Shown piece by piece: positions 58,059-64,000 of a DNA stretch of 64,000 nt. The stretch covers positions 2,542,001-2,606,000 of the forward strand of contig NC_007908.1 in NCBI RefSeq assembly GCF_000013605.1. The letters run 5' to 3'. The notes under the pieces were generated by a model, which saw nothing but the letters and a program-made list of their open reading frames with translations, searched no databases and was not told where the DNA came from. Position 1 is the stretch's first letter. Each line of letters starts with the position of its first letter. The translations under genes and the position numbers were made by a program. Origin of the DNA: Rhodoferax ferrireducens T118. GTDB taxonomy: Bacteria > Pseudomonadota > Gammaproteobacteria > Burkholderiales > Burkholderiaceae_C.

Positions 58059-58281
58059 ACAGACTCCTTTTTCTTTGATGTGTTTACGAATAGTCAAGCG
58101 GCGACCCCACCGGCAGATCAAAAATTAACGACTGATTCATATTAAAGAATAATGAAAAATCTCTCTGTGCGCTTGCGTACAGACTCTCCGGTTCAACGTG
58201 GAGAGGATTAGCCTACTGGTATTTTGTACACATGCATCTGTATGCAATTTTTCTCAGTGCGACCGAGCGGTATCGACTGTC
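58059..58281. promoter_or_regulatory. Divergent promoter region between cupin and cytochrome bd operon
   Basis: The 223-base AT-rich gap contains the inverted repeat CTCTCC (58184-58189) / GGAGAG (58200-58205) and a TGCAT-CTGT-ATGCA dyad near 58233-58250. No convincing FNR box (TTGAT-N4-ATCAA) was found, although oxygen control of the bd oxidase would be expected. Confidence 0.35.
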
Positions 58282-58464
58282 ATGAAATCACCGGATAAGA
58301 GTCTCGCTAAAAAACTGGCCGTCGTGCTGGTTCTCAAACTCGCCGTGCTGACGGCATTGTGGGTGGGTTTTGTGCGTGAACAGCGTGTCCACGTTGACGG
58401 GGACAGCGTCGCGGCCCAGTTTCTACAACCGGCTGCAACACCGGCCAAAGGAGAAAAACCTTGA
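58282..58464 (+). CDS. cydP: CydP, small cytochrome bd oxidase-associated membrane protein
   Basis: The 60-residue protein has one membrane helix (KLAVVLVLKLAVLTALWVGF) preceded by MKSPDKSLAKK and followed by VREQRVHVDGDSVAAQFL, the pattern of the CydP family found before cydAB in proteobacteria. Its stop overlaps the TTG start of cydA by four bases (TTGA), so the two are coupled. The exact function is unknown; it is probably an accessory or assembly subunit. Confidence 0.85.
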   Translation: MKSPDKSLAKKLAVVLVLKLAVLTALWVGFVREQRVHVDGDSVAAQFLQPAATPAKGEKP

Positions 58465-60035
58465 TTTCTGAACAACTGGTCGATTTGTCGCGGCTGCAAT
58501 TCGCCGTCACCGCCCTTTACCATTTCCTCTTTGTGCCGCTCACCCTTGGCATGGTCTGGCTGCTGGTCATCATGGAAAGCGTCTATGTGATGACCGGCAA
58601 CGTGGTCTGGAAGGACATGACGCGCTTTTGGGGCAAGCTGTTCGGCATCAACTTTGCCCTGGGCGTGACGACCGGCATCACGCTGGAGTTCCAGTTTGGC
58701 ACCAACTGGGCCTACTACTCCCATTACGTGGGTGACATCTTTGGCGCCCCACTGGCGATAGAGGGCATGATGGCTTTCTTTCTCGAATCGACCATGATCG
58801 GGCTGTTTTTCTTCGGCTGGGATCGCCTGTCCAAAACACAGCACTTGATGGTGACGCTCCTGTTGGCGATTGCCTCCAACCTGAGTGCGCTGTGGATTTT
58901 GATTGCCAACGGCTGGATGCAGAGCCCGGTGGGTGCCGAATTCAACTACCAGACCATGCGCATGGAAATGGTCGACTTCTGGTCCGTGGTGTTCAACCCC
59001 GACGCGCAGGCCAAGTTTGTGCACACGGTATCGGCGGGCTATGTGACGGGCGCCATGTTTGTGTTGTCGATCTCCAGCTGGTACCTGTTGAAGAAACGTG
59101 ATGTCGAATTTGCCAAGCGCAGCTTTCGGGTCGCCGCCGCCTTTGGACTGGCCTCGGCGCTCAGCGTGATTGTGCTGGGTGACGAATCGGGCTACACGGT
59201 GGGGGAATCCCAACAGACCAAGTTGGCGGCGATGGAGGCGATGTGGCAAACCAAGCCTGCACCGGCCGGGCTCACGGTGATGGCCAGCATCAACGAAGCG
59301 GCGCAGAAGAACAACTGGGAAGTCGAGATCCCATGGGTCATGGGCCTGATCGGGACACGCTCCCTCACCAAGGAAATTCCGGGCATTCTCCAGATCAAGG
59401 CCAAGAACCGTGAGCGCATCCTGCGCGGCATTGTGGCGGTCAACGCGCTCGATGCCCTGCGCCGCCAACGCGCTGACGTGGTGGCCCAACAAGTGTTTGA
59501 GCGTCACAAAGCCGACCTCGGCTTTGGCCTGCTGCTCAAGAAATATGTGAGCGACGTCAATCAAGCCACACCCGAGATCATTGAGCGCGCCGTTAACGAC
59601 ACCGTGCCTCGCGTGACGCCGATGTTCTGGGGCTTTCGCATCATGGTGGGTTTGGGTTTTGCCATGCTGGCTTTGTTCGGCCTGGCATTCTGGAGCACGA
59701 TCAAATCGGCCAACATGCAAAAGCCCTGGCTGCTCAAGTGGGCGCTGTGGATGCTGCCCGCGCCGTGGGTTGCGGCCGAGTTGGGCTGGTTCGTGGCCGA
59801 ATATGGCCGCCAGCCCTGGACGATTTACGGCGTCTTGCCCACGCACTTGAGTGTGTCAACGCTCAGCGTCAACAACCTGTACGGTTCGCTGGCCGGGTTC
59901 ATTGTTTTTTACACCGCGCTGCTGGTCGTCGAGATGTTTCTCATGGTGAAGTTTGCGCGCTTGGGCCCGGGCAGCCTGGGGACTGGCCGCTACCAGGACG
60001 AGTCCATCACGCACGCCGTCCCGGCGCCAGTCTAA
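58461..60035 (+). CDS. cydA: Cytochrome bd ubiquinol oxidase subunit I
   Basis: The 524-residue heme-bearing subunit oxidises ubiquinol at the Q-loop and reduces O2 to water. LSRLQFAVTALYHFLFVPLTLG carries the heme b595 histidine region, followed by GITLEFQFGTNWAYYSHYVGD, KFVHTVSAGYVTGAMFVL and, near the C-terminus, GWFVAEYGRQPWTIYG. The insert between GDESGY and PMFWGFRIM corresponds to the long Q-loop of E. coli bd-I type enzymes rather than the short-loop CIO group. The start is TTG 58461, coupled to cydP. Confidence 0.95.
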   Translation: MISEQLVDLSRLQFAVTALYHFLFVPLTLGMVWLLVIMESVYVMTGNVVWKDMTRFWGKLFGINFALGVTTGITLEFQFGTNWAYYSHYVGDIFGAPLAIEGMMAFFLESTMIGLFFFGWDRLSKTQHLMVTLLLAIASNLSALWILIANGWMQSPVGAEFNYQTMRMEMVDFWSVVFNPDAQAKFVHTVSAGYVTGAMFVLSISSWYLLKKRDVEFAKRSFRVAAAFGLASALSVIVLGDESGYTVGESQQTKLAAMEAMWQTKPAPAGLTVMASINEAAQKNNWEVEIPWVMGLIGTRSLTKEIPGILQIKAKNRERILRGIVAVNALDALRRQRADVVAQQVFERHKADLGFGLLLKKYVSDVNQATPEIIERAVNDTVPRVTPMFWGFRIMVGLGFAMLALFGLAFWSTIKSANMQKPWLLKWALWMLPAPWVAAELGWFVAEYGRQPWTIYGVLPTHLSVSTLSVNNLYGSLAGFIVFYTALLVVEMFLMVKFARLGPGSLGTGRYQDESITHAVPAPV

Positions 60036-60045
60036 GGAAGCAGCC

Positions 60046-61182
60046 ATGTTTGATTATTCAACGCTCAAAATCATCTGGTGGCTTCTGATCGGCGTGCTGC
60101 TGATCGGCTTTGCCATCATGGACGGCCACGACATGGGGGTGGGCACGCTGCTGCCCTTTGTTGGCCGCAGCGACATGGAACGCCGCGTGATCATCAACAC
60201 CGTGGGCCCGCACTGGGAGGGCAACCAGGTCTGGTTCATCACGGGCGGTGGCGCCCTGTTTGCGGCCTGGCCGCTGGTCTATGCGGCCGCGTTCAGCGGC
60301 TTCTATTGGGCCATGCTGGTGGTACTGTGGGCCTTGTTCTTTCGCCCGGTCGGTTTTGACTACCGCAGCAAGATTCACAACGCCAGCTGGCGCAGCGCGT
60401 GGGACTGGGGCCTGTTTGTGGGCGGTGCGGTGCCGCCGCTTATTTTTGGGGTGGCCTTTGGCAACCTGCTGCTGGGTGTGCCGTTCCAGTTTGACACCTA
60501 TCTGGTCTCGACCTACAGCGGCAGCTTCTGGCAATTGCTTAACCCGTTTGCCCTGCTGGCCGGGGTGCTGAGCAGCGCCATGATCACGATGCACGGCGGC
60601 GTCTATCTGGCGCACCGCACCGAAGGGGTGATTCAGGCGCGCGCCATCAAGGGTGCCATGGGCGCGGCCCTCGTCATGGTGCTGGCCTTTGTCGCTGCAG
60701 GTGTCTGGCTTCAATTCCTGGATGGCTACCGCATCACATCCATCATCAACCCGGGCGCGTTGCCTGATCCGATGAACAAGACCGTGGTGCGCGAGGCCGG
60801 TGCCTGGATGGCCAACTACGGCCATCAACCCCTGCTGTGGCTACTGCCCGTTATCGGCGTGCTGGGTGCGCTGCTGGCAGTGCTGCAGCTGCGCCTGCGC
60901 CGCACTTTGACTGCTTTTGTTTGCTCGGCACTGGCTCTGCTGGGCGTCATCGGCACGGCCGGCGCGTCCATGTTTCCGTTCATCATGCCATCAAGCTCCA
61001 TGCCCGGCGCCAGCCTGACCGTGTGGGACAGCGTGTCGAGCCACTTGACGCTGGGCATCATGTTGGGGGTCACACTCATCTTCATGCCCTTGATCGTGCT
61101 CTACACGTCCTGGGCTTACCGCGTGATGCGCGGCAAGGTGACGGCGGCGTATGTGAAGGAAAACGAGCACGGCGCCTACTGA
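60046..61182 (+). CDS. cydB: Cytochrome bd ubiquinol oxidase subunit II
   Basis: The 378-residue subunit has eight to nine membrane helices, beginning LKIIWWLLIGVLLIGFAIMDGHDMG, with GPHWEGNQVWFITGGGALFAAWP and FRPVGFDYRSKI as family blocks. It stabilises heme b595/d with CydA. It starts 10 bases after cydA, with AAGGAAG upstream. The frame is open further back inside cydA, but those codons do not resemble the family. Confidence 0.95.
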   Translation: MFDYSTLKIIWWLLIGVLLIGFAIMDGHDMGVGTLLPFVGRSDMERRVIINTVGPHWEGNQVWFITGGGALFAAWPLVYAAAFSGFYWAMLVVLWALFFRPVGFDYRSKIHNASWRSAWDWGLFVGGAVPPLIFGVAFGNLLLGVPFQFDTYLVSTYSGSFWQLLNPFALLAGVLSSAMITMHGGVYLAHRTEGVIQARAIKGAMGAALVMVLAFVAAGVWLQFLDGYRITSIINPGALPDPMNKTVVREAGAWMANYGHQPLLWLLPVIGVLGALLAVLQLRLRRTLTAFVCSALALLGVIGTAGASMFPFIMPSSSMPGASLTVWDSVSSHLTLGIMLGVTLIFMPLIVLYTSWAYRVMRGKVTAAYVKENEHGAY

Positions 61183-61196
61183 TAAAAGGACATCAC

Positions 61197-61313
61197 ATGT
61201 GGTACTTTGCCTGGATTTTGGGCGTCAGCTTTGCGGTGCTGCTGGCCATTCTGAACGCCATGTGGGGCGAGAACGAAGAAGCCCGGGCGCAGGCCCGCAG
61301 CCCGGATGCCTGA
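61197..61313 (+). CDS. cydX: Cytochrome bd small subunit CydX
   Basis: The 38-residue single-helix protein begins MWYFAWILGVSFAVLLAILNAMWGE and matches CydX/YbgT, which is required for stability of the oxidase heme site. It starts 14 bases after cydB, preceded by AAAAGGA, and ends the operon cydP-cydA-cydB-cydX. Confidence 0.93.
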   Translation: MWYFAWILGVSFAVLLAILNAMWGENEEARAQARSPDA

Positions 61314-61364
61314 CAGCGCAGTGACCTCACACGCATCGTGACGGAGCCGTTCGACCGCTCGTCT

Positions 61365-62777
<1,413 letters not shown>

Positions 62778-62808
62778 GAATCGACTCCAGACTTATTGAG
62801 TTAGAAAG

Positions 62809-64000
62809 TCAAGCCTGCAGCAACTGGCGCAGTACAAAGGGAAGAATGCCGCCCGCACGGTAGTAGTCCACCTCAATCGGCGTGTCGATGCGCAGCAGCA
62901 CCGTCAGCGTGAGGCGACTGCCATCGGCGCGGGTGACCACCAACTGGGCGTCGCTCTGCGGGCGCAGGTCAACATCGGGCACGATGTCAATGACCTCGTT
63001 GCCGGTCAGGCCCAGACCTTGCCAGCTGTCGCCGGCCTTGAACTGCAAGGGCAACACCCCCATGCCGACCAGGTTGCTGCGGTGGATGCGCTCAAAGCTT
63101 CGGGCCACCACCGCCTTGATGCCCAGCAGTTGCGTGCCCTTGGCCGCCCAGTCCCGGCTCGACCCGGTGCCGTATTCTTCACCCGCCAACACCACGGTCG
63201 GTATGCCCGCCGCCATGTAACGGGTGGCGGCGTCAAAGATGGACAGCTTTTCACCCGGCCCCCGCACACCCGGGCCCTCGGCGGGCGCCTGGTACAAGGT
63301 GAGGCCACCCTCTTCGCGCGACCCGTCGGCCAGCGGCGCGATCATCAGGTTTTTGATGCGCACATTGGCAAAGGTGCCGCGCACCATCACCTCATGGTTG
63401 CCCCGGCGTGCGCCATAGGAATTGAAGTCGGCCTTTTGCACGCCATGCGCCAGCAGCCACTGGCCCGCCGGTGAACTCTCTTTGATCGCGCCCGCCGGAG
63501 AAATATGGTCCGTGGTGATGGAATCACCAAACAGCGCCATGATGCGCGCACCCCGCACAGATTCAGAGCCTTGCTGGCCTCTAGCCCCCGCCTTATCTGA
63601 TTTAGTAGCTATATTATCAATAGCAAAAGTGGCAAAAAACGGCGGCTCGGCAATGTAGGTGCTCCTGGGCCAGGTGTAGGTGGTGCCGGTCACGCCGGTG
63701 ATGGCTTCCCACAGCGGGCCGGGCGTGGAGGCAACACGCGCGTAGTTTTCCTGGTACGCGCGGCCGTTCATGGCGAACTGCATCAGCGCACTGATTTCCT
63801 CGCTGCTGGGCCAGATGTCGCCCAGGTACACATCCTTGCCGCCTGTGCCTTGCCCCACTGGCTGGGTCATCAGGTCGCGCAGGATCGTCCCTGCAATCGC
63901 ATAGGCCACAACCAGCGGCGGGCTGGCCAGAAAATTGGCCTTGAGGCTGGGGTGAATGCGCGCCTCGAAGTTGCGGTTGCCTGACAGCACGGCCGCGCAG
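62809..64000 (-). CDS. acnA: Aconitate hydratase AcnA, C-terminal part (partial)
   Basis: About 397 residues of AcnA are visible; the 5' part lies beyond the right edge. LSGNRNFEARIHPSLKANFLASPPLVVAYAIAGT is the segment before the hinge. The swivel domain has GDSITTDHISPAGAIK, NSYGARRGNHEVMVRGTFANVRIKNLM and AGEEYGTGSSRDWAAKGTQLLGIKAV. Between YIAEPPFF and GARIMALFGD, where related proteins have only a short linker, there is an insert of about 25 residues encoded by a dispersed repeat (bases 63576-63624) read in frame. The remaining sequence looks normal, so the enzyme is probably active. Confidence 0.93.
   Translation of the reverse strand, partial: CAAVLSGNRNFEARIHPSLKANFLASPPLVVAYAIAGTILRDLMTQPVGQGTGGKDVYLGDIWPSSEEISALMQFAMNGRAYQENYARVASTPGPLWEAITGVTGTTYTWPRSTYIAEPPFFATFAIDNIATKSDKAGARGQQGSESVRGARIMALFGDSITTDHISPAGAIKESSPAGQWLLAHGVQKADFNSYGARRGNHEVMVRGTFANVRIKNLMIAPLADGSREEGGLTLYQAPAEGPGVRGPGEKLSIFDAATRYMAAGIPTVVLAGEEYGTGSSRDWAAKGTQLLGIKAVVARSFERIHRSNLVGMGVLPLQFKAGDSWQGLGLTGNEVIDIVPDVDLRPQSDAQLVVTRADGSRLTLTVLLRIDTPIEVDYYRAGGILPFVLRQLLQA
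63576..63624 (-). repeat. Dispersed repeat copy G, in frame inside acnA
   Basis: GGCCTCTAGCCCCCGCC..TAGTAGCTATATTATCAATAGC holds the core and palindrome in reverse orientation relative to copy A. In the acnA reading direction it encodes AIDNIATKSDKAGARGQ. The frame is kept through the whole element. Confidence 0.8.

Noticed and set aside
58059..58281. FNR box controlling the cytochrome bd operon
   Set aside because: No TTGAT-N4-ATCAA match with acceptable mismatches was found; only unrelated small dyads are present.
58254..59846. A 530-codon open frame on the minus strand opposite cydA
   Set aside because: It lies antisense to a clear cytochrome bd gene, has no recognisable domains and a His/Gln/Arg-rich composition typical of antisense frames in GC-rich coding DNA.

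Overview
The window is 64 kb of GC-rich chromosome from a betaproteobacterium of the order Burkholderiales, most likely family Comamonadaceae (Rhodoferax/Polaromonas-like). This placement is inferred from gene content: the order sucA-sucB-lpdA-zapE, an intracellular PHB depolymerase with a PhaR-like palindrome, a stand-alone RnfB-type ferredoxin, the aat-bpt pair, a PEP-CTERM protein and a cydP-cydA-cydB-cydX operon. No rRNA, CRISPR array, transposase or prophage gene was seen. One tRNA (Pro, anticodon TGG) is present.

Layout. 0-9 kb: tail of a PP2C phosphatase, then a leftward 2-oxoglutarate dehydrogenase cluster (sucA, sucB, lpdA, zapE) and prpE. 9-14.5 kb: an isochorismatase-like hydrolase and a rightward polar amino-acid ABC transporter (aapJQMP type) with a structured leader. 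14.6-26 kb: an AraC regulator, glycerate 2-kinase, thioesterase, PEP-CTERM GDSL esterase, and an operon of an ADPS-like flavoenzyme, a GlpD-like dehydrogenase and an FGGY kinase, then a berberine-bridge-like oxidase. 26-35.6 kb: a glyoxalase pseudogene, a frameshifted PAS-GGDEF gene, a zinc phospholipase C/P1-nuclease-like exported protein, a DOPA-dioxygenase-like protein, phaZ, an rnfB-like gene, a chemoreceptor and a BON lipoprotein. 35.6-41 kb: leuA behind a leucine-rich leader peptide and attenuator, pbpG, an IclR regulator, bpt, aat, tRNA-Pro. 41-55.5 kb: a second chemoreceptor, an FMN 2-hydroxyacid dehydrogenase, an ADP-forming acyl-CoA ligase/GNAT fusion, dinB, a third chemoreceptor, a CheB-CheR-PAS fusion, a hybrid kinase and a CheB remnant. 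55.5-64 kb: phosphoesterase, lipid kinase, ferritin-like and cupin genes, cytochrome bd operon, fumC and the 3' part of acnA.

Most notable. (1) A dispersed repeat of about 60-70 bp, with a small AT-rich palindrome next to a GGGGGCTAGAGGCC core, occurs between genes and also in frame inside acnA, dinB, phaZ and rnfB, adding residues to conserved proteins. (2) A 30-bp two-half-site motif (TGGCGCGAT-N12-TGGCGGCAT, 21-bp period) occurs only upstream of glycerate kinase and in the gap between the GDSL esterase and the ADPS/GlpD/FGGY operon. With the neighbouring AraC gene this suggests an undescribed regulon for a glycerol-derived substrate. (3) leuA has a visible leader peptide and attenuator. 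(4) Two chemoreceptors carry their Cache-like sensor after the signalling domain.
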